The notes: generated by a model from the sequence alone, not told the origin. A stretch of DNA of 64,000 nt from Methylophilales bacterium (GCA_019823025.1 CP081940.1:1116001-1180000); one strand, 5' to 3'. Shown: positions 54,532-63,743, numbered from the stretch's first letter. Made by a program: numbers and translations.

Positions 54532-55268
54532 TAAAATTTATATCCCTGATGAATTGCAACAATACCCCCAGATAGGTTTTGAAAGCTTGTATTATCAAAT
54601 CCTTGATTTTGCATCATTGATTGTAATGTTTTTTGATCTGGATGCATTCTTATTGATTCAACGAGATATTGATAGCTACTTTCATCTTTCGCAAAAATTT
54701 TACCTAGCTTAGGCAGTATATTAAAGGAAAAGCCATCGTAAATTTTTGAGAGTGGTCCCCAAATTTTTGAGAATTCTAAGATAACTAATTTTCCACCAGG
54801 AGATAAAACTCTATACATTTCTGACAAAGCCTCTTCTTTGTTTGTAACATTTCTTAACCCAAAGGCTATTGTTATACAATCAAAATAATTTGATGGAAAG
54901 GGGATTTTTTCAGCATCACAAACTATGCTTGGGATTATTTTGCCATGATCAATTAATTTTATTTTTCCTTGTTCTAGCATTTTGATATTTATATCGGTGT
55001 GAAAGATCTGGAAGTTTTTATTTTGGTTTGATAGCTCAATACAGACATCACCTGTACCACTTGCTAAATCAAGGATTTTTGAGTTATTTTTTAATGATAA
55101 AATCTGGGTGAAATATTTTTTCCATGTCTTATGCAACCCCCCTGACATTAAAGAATTCATAAGATCATATTTAGTAGCAACTGACTCAAAGACATCTTTT
55201 ACTTTTTTTGCCTTTATATTTTTATTTACTGACTCAAATCCGAAATGTGTTTTATTGTTCACTATCAT
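54531..55268 (-). CDS. ubiE: Ubiquinone/menaquinone methyltransferase UbiE
   Basis: SAM-dependent C-methyltransferase of ubiquinone synthesis. Motifs include THFGFESVN, FESVATKYDLMNSLMSGGLHKTWK, ILDLASGTGDVCIEL (motif I), GLRNVTNKEEAL and LVILEFSKIWGP. The open frame starts at 55295, but the conserved THFGF begins near residue 15, so I take the ATG at 55268 (245 residues) with AAAGG just upstream; GTG 55262 is possible. It overlaps the DUF971 gene by 17 bases. Confidence 0.95.
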   Translation of the reverse strand: MIVNNKTHFGFESVNKNIKAKKVKDVFESVATKYDLMNSLMSGGLHKTWKKYFTQILSLKNNSKILDLASGTGDVCIELSNQNKNFQIFHTDINIKMLEQGKIKLIDHGKIIPSIVCDAEKIPFPSNYFDCITIAFGLRNVTNKEEALSEMYRVLSPGGKLVILEFSKIWGPLSKIYDGFSFNILPKLGKIFAKDESSYQYLVESIRMHPDQKTLQSMMQNQGFDNTSFQNLSGGIVAIHQGYKF

Positions 55269-55629
55269 CAACCTTTCTTTTAACGCCTGATTCATCTAAC
55301 TTCATAATATACTCCATCCAAAGTTGATCATAATTTTTTGCTAATTTATAAAGATATGCCCAACTATATAAGCCGGTGTCATGACCATCAGAAAAGTGTA
55401 ATTTTATTGCATACTGTCCTACAGGAGAAATTTTAAGAATGTTGACATTTTCCTTACCTATTTGAAGAACTGCTTGAGAAGGGTGATGACCTTGAACTTC
55501 TGCAGAAGGGGAGTATACCCTTAAGAATTCGCATGATAACTTACATTCTGTTTGATCATTAAAAACAATATGAAGTAACTTTGACTTTTGTTGGAGGTTT
55601 ATTGCAATAGGTGTCGGTGAGGAAGCCAT
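55252..55629 (-). CDS. DUF971 protein
   Basis: A 125-residue protein of the gamma-butyrobetaine hydroxylase N-terminal-like (DUF971) family: FNDQTECKLSCEFLRVYSPSAEVQGHH, INILKISPVGQYAIKLHFSDGHDTGLYSW-like blocks, where the DGHxTGxYSW motif is the hallmark. Members may bind zinc or iron. In beta- and gammaproteobacteria the gene is regularly next to ubiE, as here (17-base overlap with the start I choose). Function is not established. Confidence 0.92.
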   Translation of the reverse strand: MASSPTPIAINLQQKSKLLHIVFNDQTECKLSCEFLRVYSPSAEVQGHHPSQAVLQIGKENVNILKISPVGQYAIKLHFSDGHDTGLYSWAYLYKLAKNYDQLWMEYIMKLDESGVKRKVDDSEQ

Positions 55630-55667
55630 AGTTAATCTTTAAAAATGGCTAATTTTATCAGAAAGAA

Positions 55668-56531
55668 TTAATCTAATCTTTCTTTACTCATTGCTACTTT
55701 CAGTTTATCCATAGCAATTTTTTCAATTTGCCTGATACGCTCTGCTGAGACATTAAATTTATTTGCAAGATGGTTCAACGTTTTTGCTTTATCTTCACCC
55801 AACCATCGAGCTTTAATAATCGACTCGCTTCTTTCATCCAAGGTTGCCATGGCATTTTTAAGTAATTCTAAATTATTTGATTCAGCCTGGCTTTCGTGAA
55901 GTGCGTCATGTGGGTTTAATGATTTATCTTCGAGGTAGGAGATAGGTCTAAATGAATCTTCATCAGAATCATCATCTGAATAGTCTATTGTTAATTCTTG
56001 ACCGTTCATTCTGTATTCCATTTCCTTTACATCAGATTCTTTTACATTCAAATCATTAGCAATCGATCGTATTTCATCAACACTTAATGGCTTTAAAGTT
56101 TTCTTCATGCTTCTTAAATTAAAGAAGAGTTTTCTTTGAGCTTTTGTAGTTGCGTTTTTAACCAAACGCCAGTTTTTGACAACATATTCTTGTATTTCTG
56201 CTTTTATCCAGAAAATGGCATAAGATACCAAACGAACGCCCTTATCTACATCAAATTTTTTAACAGCTTTCATTAGGCCAACATTACCCTCTTGAACAAG
56301 GTCAGATACTGGAAGGCCATACCCACTGTAAGACCTAGCAATTTTGATAACTAATTTTAAATGCGACAAAATTAGTTTTTTTGCTGCTTCTAGGTCATTG
56401 TTAAGTTTTAATTTTGTACCAAGCTCATGCTCTTCTTCAGCGGTAAGTGAAGGAAAAGCTCTAATTTCTCTTTGATATAAATCAAAACTGTCAGTTACGT
56501 TATATCTTGATAATGAAAATGTATTTGTCAT
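55668..56531 (-). CDS. rpoH: Heat-shock sigma factor RpoH (sigma-32)
   Basis: Directs RNA polymerase to heat-shock promoters. The 287-residue protein shows region 2 (LILSHLKLVIKIARSYSGYGLP; DLVQEGNVGLMKAVKKFD), the RpoH box QRKLFFNLR near residue 130, and region 4 (LDERSESIIKARWLGE; VSAERIRQIEKIAMDKLK). The start ATG 56531 has no clear Shine-Dalgarno sequence. A near-perfect CIRCE element ends 9 bases before it, implying control by the repressor HrcA. Confidence 0.97.
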   Translation of the reverse strand: MTNTFSLSRYNVTDSFDLYQREIRAFPSLTAEEEHELGTKLKLNNDLEAAKKLILSHLKLVIKIARSYSGYGLPVSDLVQEGNVGLMKAVKKFDVDKGVRLVSYAIFWIKAEIQEYVVKNWRLVKNATTKAQRKLFFNLRSMKKTLKPLSVDEIRSIANDLNVKESDVKEMEYRMNGQELTIDYSDDDSDEDSFRPISYLEDKSLNPHDALHESQAESNNLELLKNAMATLDERSESIIKARWLGEDKAKTLNHLANKFNVSAERIRQIEKIAMDKLKVAMSKERLD

Positions 56532-56540
56532 AGTAATATT

Positions 56541-56567
56541 TTAGCACTCTTTATACATGAGTGCTAG
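56541..56567 (-). promoter_or_regulatory. CIRCE element (HrcA operator) upstream of rpoH
   Basis: The sequence is TTAGCACTC, nine bases, then GAGTGCTAG on the plus strand. It matches the CIRCE consensus TTAGCACTC-N9-GAGTGCTAA at 17 of 18 arm positions with exactly the right spacing. It lies 9 bases from the rpoH ATG and a TATAAA sits within its spacer on the minus strand, so HrcA binding would cover promoter or leader. Confidence 0.9.
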
Positions 56568-56599
56568 TTTTCTGTATAAAGTTCAATTAAAACAATATT

Positions 56600-57508
56600 T
56601 TATTTATAAATTTTTAGTCTTTGGATCGAATTTCTTGCTGAGATATATGATGAAACTAGGCCAATAAGCATCGCTAGAACTATAATGTACATGTAATAAT
56701 TTTGTGGCAAATCATTAAAAATGAAATCTGTACCAAATATTGAAACTAACTTATTTAATGTGGCATTTAAACCAAAGACGGATAGTTTTAATATAGAAAT
56801 GGTAAGAATCCCTCCCCCTAGCCCATATAATATGCCTGTATACATGAAAGGTCTTTGAATAAAAGCATTTGTTGCACCAATTAATTTGCTGACTTCAATT
56901 TCATCTTTATATGTAAGCGTTTGGAGGCGAATTGTATTTCCAATTACAACCAGAAGGACAATTATTAAAAGTGAAGCTATAAAAAATATACTTAGTTTTC
57001 CTAGCGATAGACCAATTCTAAGCTTTTTAATCCAATTTCCGTCTAGTATGACACTATCAATCCCATCAATCCCATCAAGACTGTCTATGAGTTTTTGAAT
57101 TTTAATTTCATCAAGTGTATTTAATGATATAAAAAAAGCATCAGGAAGTGGGTTGGCAGAAACACTTGAGCTTACTGCTACATCAAGTTTAATTTGAAGT
57201 TTTTCCCAGGCAATCAGTTTGGGTTCAAAATGAATTTTTTTTACTAAACTATTTTTTTTGAGGCTTAATTGAATGAAGTCAATTTGGTCTTTTGAGACGG
57301 TTTTATCAAGAAAAATACTAATTTCCGCTTCGTGTTCTATATTTTGTGAAATTTGGCTCGCATTTTCAATAAGCAACAAACCTGCACTTGGTAAGCAAAG
57401 GGTTATGCCAATGACAATGATCATCATAATGGATGCACCAATATTGTTAATGAATCTTGAAAATCCATTTAAAAAAGCCTGATAGTGATTATGAAGGTAT
57501 TTGAACAT
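56600..57508 (-). CDS. ftsX: Cell division protein FtsX
   Basis: Membrane partner of FtsE in the divisome; couples ATP hydrolysis to periplasmic amidase activation. The 302-residue protein has a first membrane helix (about 25-47), a periplasmic domain of roughly 120 residues (ISIFLDKTVSKDQIDFIQ; FFISLNTLDEIKIQKLID), then three more helices, with the cytoplasmic KDEIEVSKLIGATNAFIQRPF loop between. It overlaps ftsE by 20 bases, indicating translational coupling. Confidence 0.96.
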   Translation of the reverse strand: MFKYLHNHYQAFLNGFSRFINNIGASIMMIIVIGITLCLPSAGLLLIENASQISQNIEHEAEISIFLDKTVSKDQIDFIQLSLKKNSLVKKIHFEPKLIAWEKLQIKLDVAVSSSVSANPLPDAFFISLNTLDEIKIQKLIDSLDGIDGIDSVILDGNWIKKLRIGLSLGKLSIFFIASLLIIVLLVVIGNTIRLQTLTYKDEIEVSKLIGATNAFIQRPFMYTGILYGLGGGILTISILKLSVFGLNATLNKLVSIFGTDFIFNDLPQNYYMYIIVLAMLIGLVSSYISARNSIQRLKIYK

Positions 57509-58166
57509 GGCTTATTAAATTTTGAATTGATCCTCCATTGAGTTGGAATCTTTTAAAATTAATTTTAGTTGATGGTATTTCATGTGTTGAAATAATGACA
57601 GTTACACCAACTTGTTGGAAACTATAAAAAATATTCATTATTTCCTCTGCATACTCTTTATCAAGATTTGCTGTAGGCTCATCTGCAATAAGAATTGAAG
57701 GTCTTGATACAATCGCTCTGGCAATTGCCAATCTTTGTTGCTCTCCTCCCGAGAGTGTAACGGGCATCATTTTTTCTTTTTTGAGCAAATCTACTTTATC
57801 AAGTGCAGCTCTTACCCTTCGATTTATATCTGCTTTTGTCATGTTATTAATTTCCAATGGCAGGGCAACGTTTTCAAAACAATTTCTATCGTAAAGCAGT
57901 TTATGGTCTTGAAATATCATTCCAAAACGCCTTCTCAGGATAGGTATTTCTTTATCTTTAATGCTTGAAAGATTTTGACTTTCAAAAATAATTGATCCTG
58001 AGCTTGGTTTTTCTATGGCCGATATAAGTTTAAGAAGTGTCGTTTTCCCTGCGCCTGATGGACCAGTAACAAATACAAGCTCACCTGAAGATATTTCTAA
58101 ATTAATATTTTGTAGTATTTCAGGGCTATTTGGATAACTCTTACATACTTTTTCAAAGGTTATCAT
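57489..58166 (-). CDS. ftsE: Cell division ATP-binding protein FtsE
   Basis: ABC-type ATPase that partners FtsX. The 225-residue protein has Walker A GPSGAGKTTLLKL near residue 37, Q-loop RRRFGMIFQDHKLL, signature LSGGEQQRLAIARAI near residue 139, Walker B ILIADEPTANLD and the switch histidine in VIISTHE. The ATG overlaps the ftsY stop by 4 bases, and ftsX follows, the universal ftsY-ftsE-ftsX order of proteobacteria. Confidence 0.97.
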   Translation of the reverse strand: MITFEKVCKSYPNSPEILQNINLEISSGELVFVTGPSGAGKTTLLKLISAIEKPSSGSIIFESQNLSSIKDKEIPILRRRFGMIFQDHKLLYDRNCFENVALPLEINNMTKADINRRVRAALDKVDLLKKEKMMPVTLSGGEQQRLAIARAIVSRPSILIADEPTANLDKEYAEEIMNIFYSFQQVGVTVIISTHEIPSTKINFKRFQLNGGSIQNLISHVQIPS

Positions 58167-59311
58167 TCAATCATCCCCTCAACATAGTCCTCTGCATTAA
58201 AAACCTTTAAATCATCGATTTTTTCTCCTACACCAACATATCTCAATGGTGTTGGTTGATCTTTTGCAATAGCCGCAACAATTCCACCCTTCGCTGTGCC
58301 ATCTAACTTGGTTATAATCAAACCAGTTACGTTCAAAGCGTCATTAAATATTTTGAGCTGATTGATCGCATTTTGACCAGTATTTGCATCAATGACTAAC
58401 ATTACTTCTTGAGGCGCAACAGAATGACACTTTGTTATGACTCTTTTTATTTTTGTTATCTCATCAATTAGATTTTTTTGAGTCGGCAATCTCCCTGCCG
58501 TATCCGCTAAAACAACATCAATATTTTTTGATTTTGCTGAATTTACAGCATCAAATATTACAGCACTTGGATCTCCATTCTGCTGAGCGATTACCTGAGT
58601 ATTATTTCTCTCCCCCCATACTGATAATTGCTCAACTGCAGCTGCTCTAAAAGTGTCTCCTGCAGCAATTAAAACCTTCTTATTTTGTGATTGAAATATT
58701 TTTGTTAATTTACCAATGGTAGTTGTTTTTCCTGCACCATTAACGCCGACAATCATCATAACGAATGGACCTGCGTTATCTATATTTAATGGCTGTTCGA
58801 TTTTTTTTAATAATTCAACGAGACAGTCTTTAAGAATTTTTTTTAATTCCAATGGATCAGTAACTTTATCTTTTTTTACCTTTTCCTTTGTTTCTTCAAT
58901 AAGCATTGTAGTGGCAGATATACCAACATCTGCAGTCAGAAGAATCATTTCTAACTCATCATAAAACGAATCATCAATTTTGTTGCTTGAAAATAAATCA
59001 GTGAATTGAGCATTCAAAGTCTCTCTTGTTTTTGTGAGACCCTCCTTAAGTTTTTCACCTAATCCAAAAAAGCTTGATTTCTGAGGAGCAGGTTTCTTTT
59101 CTTTAGGCTGAACTTTTTTAGGTTTCTGAGGAGCAGGTTTCTTTTCTTTAGGCTGAACTTTTTTAGGTTTCTGAGGAGCAGGTTTCTTTTCTTTAGGCTG
59201 AACTTTTTTAGGTTTCTGAGGAGCAGGTTTCTTTTCTTTAGGCTGAACTTTTTTAGGTTTCTGAGGAGGTTTATCTTTTTTTTTAATTATTTTTTTTAAA
59301 AAATCAAACAT
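58163..59311 (-). CDS. ftsY: Signal recognition particle receptor FtsY with tandem-repeat N terminus
   Basis: SRP receptor GTPase for co-translational membrane targeting. The NG domain (about residues 85-382) has GVNGAGKTTTIGKL, DTFRAAAVEQLSVW, ADTAGRLPTQKNLIDE and ITKLDGTAKGG, all intact. The N-terminal A domain, normally acidic and variable, is here a basic proline/lysine-rich segment of four identical 15-residue units (KPKKVQPKEKKPAPQ, about residues 18-78) encoded by perfect 45-bp tandem copies. It heads ftsY-ftsE-ftsX. Confidence 0.96.
   Translation of the reverse strand: MFDFLKKIIKKKDKPPQKPKKVQPKEKKPAPQKPKKVQPKEKKPAPQKPKKVQPKEKKPAPQKPKKVQPKEKKPAPQKSSFFGLGEKLKEGLTKTRETLNAQFTDLFSSNKIDDSFYDELEMILLTADVGISATTMLIEETKEKVKKDKVTDPLELKKILKDCLVELLKKIEQPLNIDNAGPFVMMIVGVNGAGKTTTIGKLTKIFQSQNKKVLIAAGDTFRAAAVEQLSVWGERNNTQVIAQQNGDPSAVIFDAVNSAKSKNIDVVLADTAGRLPTQKNLIDEITKIKRVITKCHSVAPQEVMLVIDANTGQNAINQLKIFNDALNVTGLIITKLDGTAKGGIVAAIAKDQPTPLRYVGVGEKIDDLKVFNAEDYVEGMIE
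59078..59268 (-). repeat. Four perfect 45-bp tandem repeats in ftsY
   Basis: Identical 45-base units occupy 59078-59122, 59123-59167, 59168-59212 and 59213-59257, with an 11-base partial fifth copy to 59268. The period is 15 codons, so copy-number change keeps frame. No substitutions separate the copies, which implies recent expansion or ongoing homogenisation. Confidence 0.97.
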
Positions 59312-59408
59312 CTTCTTATTCTTAAGTAATTATACGAACTTATTCGAGTAGTATTAGTCGATTATACTTAATTATAATCAACGATGTTTAACTATATAAG
59401 GACTTAAT

Positions 59409-60770
59409 GTGAAGTTATTTAAAATCTTATTTTTACTGTTTTTTATTCCAATTACAGGTTACACCACTGTTTACAAACACTCTCTTGAAAATGGCTTAAA
59501 AATATTTGTTAAAGAAGACAATAGAGCACCTATTGTTGTTTCACAAGTATGGTATCGGGCGGGGAGCTTAGACGAAGTGAATGGTAAAACAGGAGTGGCT
59601 CATCTGTTAGAGCACATGATGTTTAAAGGAACTAAAACAACTAAGCCTGGTGAATTTTCTAAAATAATAGCCGCAGCAGGTGGAAGAGAGAATGCTTTTA
59701 CTGGAGCAGACTATACATGCTATTTTCAGCAACTTGAAAAAAGTCAATTACCAATTTCTTTGAAAATGGAAGCCGATAGAATGCAAAACTTAGTCGTATC
59801 TGAAGAGGAATTCGCAAAAGAGATTAAGGTTGTTATGGAAGAAAGGTTATGGCGCACAGATGACAACCCAAAAGCACAAGCAAATGAGCTATTTAACACA
59901 CTCATGTTTCATGCTCACCCATATGGCAAACCAATTGTTGGATGGATGAATGATCTAGAAAATATGACACACAGTGACGCTGAAGAATGGTATAAAAATT
60001 GGTATGGCCCAAATAATGCCATACTAGTTGTTGCTGGTGATGTTAAAGCTAACGAAGTATTTAAAATGGCAGAAAAATATTTTGGGCAAATACCACCAAT
60101 TGTTTTGCCTGAAAGAAAGCCGCAACAAGAACCAAAACAAAATGGGACAAGAACTTCAATCCTAAAAGCTCCAAGTAAATTATCATATGTGCAAATGGGT
60201 TATAGAGCGCCAACCCTAAATAAAAATTCGCAAGAAATTAGTAAAGATCAATTTGCTCTTGAGGTCTTAGTAGGAATTCTTTCTCAATCAAGCTCAGCGA
60301 GACTCACACAAAATTTAGTTAGAGATTCAAGAATAGCCTTAAATGTAGGGGCAGGTTATTCAATGGTCAATAGAGGGAATGAAAGCTCATTTGAGCTTTA
60401 CGCGACACCAAGTGAAACAACTTCTTCGAGTGAATTAATTGAAGCATTAAAAGAAGAGCTTAACAAGATAAAGCGTGATGGTGTAACTGAAGAAGAATTA
60501 AAGCGAGTAAAGACTATTGTGATTGCAGACGATGTTTATCAAAAAGATTCAGTTTTTAATGCGGCAATGCAGATTGGTCAACTTGAAACGCAAGGTTATT
60601 CATATGAGATATTGGACGACTATATTAAAAATATAAAAAAAGTGACGTCAAACGATATACAAAATGCAGCAACCAAATACTTTACAGATGACACTTTGAC
60701 CGTTGTGACAATTGATCCTCAGCCATTAGATACAAGTAAACCAAAAAAAGGGAAGCCACATGTTCACTAA
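59409..60770 (+). CDS. M16 family zinc peptidase, catalytic
   Basis: A 453-residue protein with a signal peptide (about residues 1-20) and the inverted zinc motif HxxEH in VAHLLEHMMFKGT near residue 68, with the downstream glutamate in EIKVVMEERLW. The second domain includes SSSARLTQNLVRDSRIALNVG. It starts at GTG 59409, with AAGGA 6 bases upstream. It overlaps the next M16 gene by 11 bases; the pair forms the usual catalytic/non-catalytic heterodimer of proteobacterial periplasmic M16 proteases. Confidence 0.93.
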   Translation: MKLFKILFLLFFIPITGYTTVYKHSLENGLKIFVKEDNRAPIVVSQVWYRAGSLDEVNGKTGVAHLLEHMMFKGTKTTKPGEFSKIIAAAGGRENAFTGADYTCYFQQLEKSQLPISLKMEADRMQNLVVSEEEFAKEIKVVMEERLWRTDDNPKAQANELFNTLMFHAHPYGKPIVGWMNDLENMTHSDAEEWYKNWYGPNNAILVVAGDVKANEVFKMAEKYFGQIPPIVLPERKPQQEPKQNGTRTSILKAPSKLSYVQMGYRAPTLNKNSQEISKDQFALEVLVGILSQSSSARLTQNLVRDSRIALNVGAGYSMVNRGNESSFELYATPSETTSSSELIEALKEELNKIKRDGVTEEELKRVKTIVIADDVYQKDSVFNAAMQIGQLETQGYSYEILDDYIKNIKKVTSNDIQNAATKYFTDDTLTVVTIDPQPLDTSKPKKGKPHVH

Positions 60771-62055
60771 TAGATTAGTTTTATTAATTTTATTTTTTTC
60801 ATCATATGCATATGCAGATTTAAATATACAAAATTGGAAAACTCCTAATGGCTCACAAGTTTATTTTGTTGAAAACCATAGTCTACCTGTCGTTGACGTT
60901 AATGTTATGTTTAGTGCGGGAAGCGTCAGAGATTCGAAAGAGACTAATGGCGTAGCATCTATGACAAACCATCTTATGTTTTCTGGATCAGCAGGCATGA
61001 GTGAACAAGAGTTGATGAATAGTTTCGCAGACATTGGCGCCCAAATTGGTAGCAATTTCAATCGAGATCAAAGCAGTTTTTCATTGCGAACACTTTCTGA
61101 GGAAAAGTCTAAAGCCATTGAGTTGTTTAAGATAGTTTTGCAAAAACCAAACTTCGATAAAGAAATCCTTGATAGAGAGGCGAAGAGATATGTTGCCAAC
61201 ATTGCGCAAGCACAGACGATGCCCGAGGCAATTGCCACTAAAAAATTCATGAAATCAATCTATGGTGAACACCCCTACGGACTCCCAAGTTCAGGAACAA
61301 TTGACTCAATAAACAGAATTAAGGTATCGCATCTTAAAAAATTCTATAAAGAGTATTATGTGGCAAATCAAGCAGACATTGTCATTGTCGGTGACTTAAC
61401 ACAAGCTGAAGCAGAATCAATTGCAAAAGATATTTCAAGTGGACTGCCTGTAAATAATAATATTAAGGCAATCCCGGATGTTAAACAGGTTAAGAAACAA
61501 GAAACAAGAATTAGCCATCCTGCAAAACAAGCTCACTTATATTATGGTGTTCCAATTATGAAAAGAAATGATCCTGATTTTTTCCCTCTATACGTTGGTA
61601 ATCATGTTTTAGGGGGGAGTGGCTTTGGTTCTCGCTTAACATATGAAATCAGGGAGAAAAAAGGACTTGTTTATAGTGTCTATAGCTACTTCATGCCACT
61701 TTCTAAAAAAGGTCCTTTCGAAGTTGCATTACAAACTTCTAAGGACCAAGTTGATGAAGCTATGGGATTAATTGAAACCACTATCCAGGATTTCATTGAT
61801 AATGGACCAAGCGAATCTGAACTTCAGGCCTCTAAAGATAATATTACAGGTGGATTTGCACTCAGATTTGGCAGCAATCAAAAAATAATGAATTATGTTT
61901 CGATGATGGCTTTTTATAATTATCCCTTAGACTATCTAAAAACATATATAGATAAAGTTAATGCAGTTACGGTTGATCAAATTAAAACTGCCTTCAAAAA
62001 GAGAGTAGACTTAAATGAATTTTCAACCGTCATTGTAGGAGTTGATGAAAGATAA
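60760..62055 (+). CDS. M16 family peptidase-like, non-catalytic partner
   Basis: A 431-residue protein with a signal peptide (about residues 1-19, YAYA before DLN). The zinc motif expected after NGVASM is replaced: the sequence reads TNHLMFSG, so HxxEH is lost. The substrate-binding arginine/tyrosine block is kept (GFGSRLTYEIREKKGLVYSVYSYF). This is the normal picture for the second member of an M16 pair. Its end overlaps the start of rsmD by 11 bases. Confidence 0.92.
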   Translation: MFTNRLVLLILFFSSYAYADLNIQNWKTPNGSQVYFVENHSLPVVDVNVMFSAGSVRDSKETNGVASMTNHLMFSGSAGMSEQELMNSFADIGAQIGSNFNRDQSSFSLRTLSEEKSKAIELFKIVLQKPNFDKEILDREAKRYVANIAQAQTMPEAIATKKFMKSIYGEHPYGLPSSGTIDSINRIKVSHLKKFYKEYYVANQADIVIVGDLTQAEAESIAKDISSGLPVNNNIKAIPDVKQVKKQETRISHPAKQAHLYYGVPIMKRNDPDFFPLYVGNHVLGGSGFGSRLTYEIREKKGLVYSVYSYFMPLSKKGPFEVALQTSKDQVDEAMGLIETTIQDFIDNGPSESELQASKDNITGGFALRFGSNQKIMNYVSMMAFYNYPLDYLKTYIDKVNAVTVDQIKTAFKKRVDLNEFSTVIVGVDER

Positions 62056-62575
62056 TAATGTAAAAATTATTGGTGGAAAATGGAAGAGGAAGAATATTTC
62101 ATTTAATGAAGCGAAGGGATTAAGACCCACCTTAGGTAGAGTTAGAGAAACACTTTTCAATTGGCTTGGGCAAGATTTAAATAATAAAAAGTGTTTAGAC
62201 TTGTTCGCAGGCACGGGTGCTTTGGGTTTTGAAGCGCTATCTAGAAATGCTGAGTCATGCATATTTGTTGAGAATAACCCAAGCACTTTCCAAAAACTTA
62301 TTGAAAATAAAGAAAATTTCAAGGCAGATAATGCCATTATAAAAAAAATACATGCAGATTTTTTTATAAAAAATAATGAAGAGCTTTTTGATATCATATT
62401 TTTTGACCCACCATTTGTATTAGACAACTCTATCCAATTAATAGAGTTCATTAGAAAATTTTTAAAGCCCAATGGCGTAATTTATTTCGAAACAAATATA
62501 AAACTACCTGAAAATTTTTTAGAAATAATAAAAACCTCAAGGGTAGGGAAGGTATACTTCCATTTAGTGCATTAA
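62045..62575 (+). CDS. rsmD: 16S rRNA (guanine966-N2)-methyltransferase
   Basis: Methylates G966 of 16S rRNA. The 176-residue protein has KIIGGKWKRKNISF, GLRPTLGRVRETLFNWL, CLDLFAGTGALGFEALSR (motif I) and the catalytic DPPF motif in IIFFDPPFVLD. The frame is open from a TTG at 62042, but AGGAG at 62037-62041 leaves it no spacer, so I choose the ATG at 62045. It overlaps the upstream M16 gene and precedes coaD, the standard rsmD-coaD pair. Confidence 0.95.
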   Translation: MKDNNVKIIGGKWKRKNISFNEAKGLRPTLGRVRETLFNWLGQDLNNKKCLDLFAGTGALGFEALSRNAESCIFVENNPSTFQKLIENKENFKADNAIIKKIHADFFIKNNEELFDIIFFDPPFVLDNSIQLIEFIRKFLKPNGVIYFETNIKLPENFLEIIKTSRVGKVYFHLVH

Positions 62576-62590
62576 ATTCTAAAATTTATT

Positions 62591-63064
62591 ATGTTTGTAA
62601 TTTATCCAGGTTCTTTTGATCCGCTTACACTCGGTCACGAAGATATTATAAAAAGAGCAGCTTCGTCTTTTGATAAGTTGATGATTGCTGTCTCCGAGGA
62701 TAATGCAAAGTCGTCAATATTTTCTGTGAATGAAAGACTCAAGATGGCAGAAATCGTAGCTAAAAAATATACCAATGTTTCAGCTTCCTCATTCAAAGGA
62801 TTAACAGTAGATTTTGCTAAAGCTAATGCATCAAATTTTATTTTAAGAGGCCTGAGAGATTCATCAGATTTTGATAACGAAGCTCAAAATGCATTGATGA
62901 ATAAAACTTTGGACAATTCAATAGAAACCATATTTTTGATTTCATCTAAAAATGTCAGAGAAATCTCATCGACCAATGTGAGACAAATTCTATCGCTTGC
63001 TGGCGATGTAAGTAATTTTATGTCGACTGACATCATTTCTTATATTAATTCATTAAAAACATAA
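62591..63064 (+). CDS. coaD: Phosphopantetheine adenylyltransferase
   Basis: Makes dephospho-CoA from 4'-phosphopantetheine; the CoA branch downstream of panB/C/D. The 157-residue protein has IYPGSFDPLTLGHEDII (TxGH motif), FILRGLRDSSDFDNEAQNALMNK near residue 88-110 (split), and VREISSTNVRQIL near the C terminus (ISSTxVR). All key residues are in place. It is 15 bases from rsmD and 3 bases from the ferredoxin gene. Confidence 0.97.
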   Translation: MFVIYPGSFDPLTLGHEDIIKRAASSFDKLMIAVSEDNAKSSIFSVNERLKMAEIVAKKYTNVSASSFKGLTVDFAKANASNFILRGLRDSSDFDNEAQNALMNKTLDNSIETIFLISSKNVREISSTNVRQILSLAGDVSNFMSTDIISYINSLKT

Positions 63065-63325
<261 letters not shown>

Positions 63326-63349
63326 ATTTAGTTTTTTAAGGAGTTTTTC

Positions 63350-63739
63350 ATGAGAATTTTGCACTCAATGATTCGCGTTAATGATTTAGAAGAATCAATT
63401 AAATTTTATACTGAAGTTTTAGGCATGAAACTTCTTCGAGAAAAAAAATATCCAGAAGCAAAATTTTCCTTAGCTTTTTTAGGTTATGGAAACGAAACTA
63501 AAAACACCGTTATTGAACTCACTTATAATTGGGATACAAATGATTATGAGCACGGAAATGCATTTGGCCATATTGCTATTGAGGTTGATGATATATATAA
63601 AGTTTGTGAGGAGATAAAGAATAAGGGAGTAAAAGTAATAAGAGATCCCGGCCCTATGATGGGGTCAAGATTACTTTTAGCATTTATTGAAGACCCAAAT
63701 GGTTACAAAATAGAGCTTATAGAAAAAGGAACATTCTAG
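63350..63739 (+). CDS. gloA: Lactoylglutathione lyase (glyoxalase I)
   Basis: Isomerises the hemithioacetal of methylglyoxal and glutathione. The 129-residue protein has the metal ligands His5 (RILHSMIRV), glutamate in TVIELTYNW, histidine in FGHIAIEVDD and glutamate in YKIELIEKG, matching the Ni-dependent short bacterial form. The start is supported by AAGGAG at 63338-63343, 6 bases before the ATG. It converges on dnaJ with 4 bases between. Confidence 0.96.
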   Translation: MRILHSMIRVNDLEESIKFYTEVLGMKLLREKKYPEAKFSLAFLGYGNETKNTVIELTYNWDTNDYEHGNAFGHIAIEVDDIYKVCEEIKNKGVKVIRDPGPMMGSRLLLAFIEDPNGYKIELIEKGTF

Positions 63740-63743
63740 AGTC

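Noticed and set aside
59078..59268. Could the regular repeats in ftsY be a CRISPR array
   Set aside because: Units are contiguous with no spacers, are in frame, and encode the FtsY A domain.
60760..62055. Second M16 protein lacking HxxEH as a broken gene
   Set aside because: The protein is full length and keeps the R/Y substrate block; a non-catalytic partner is the normal state of M16 pairs.
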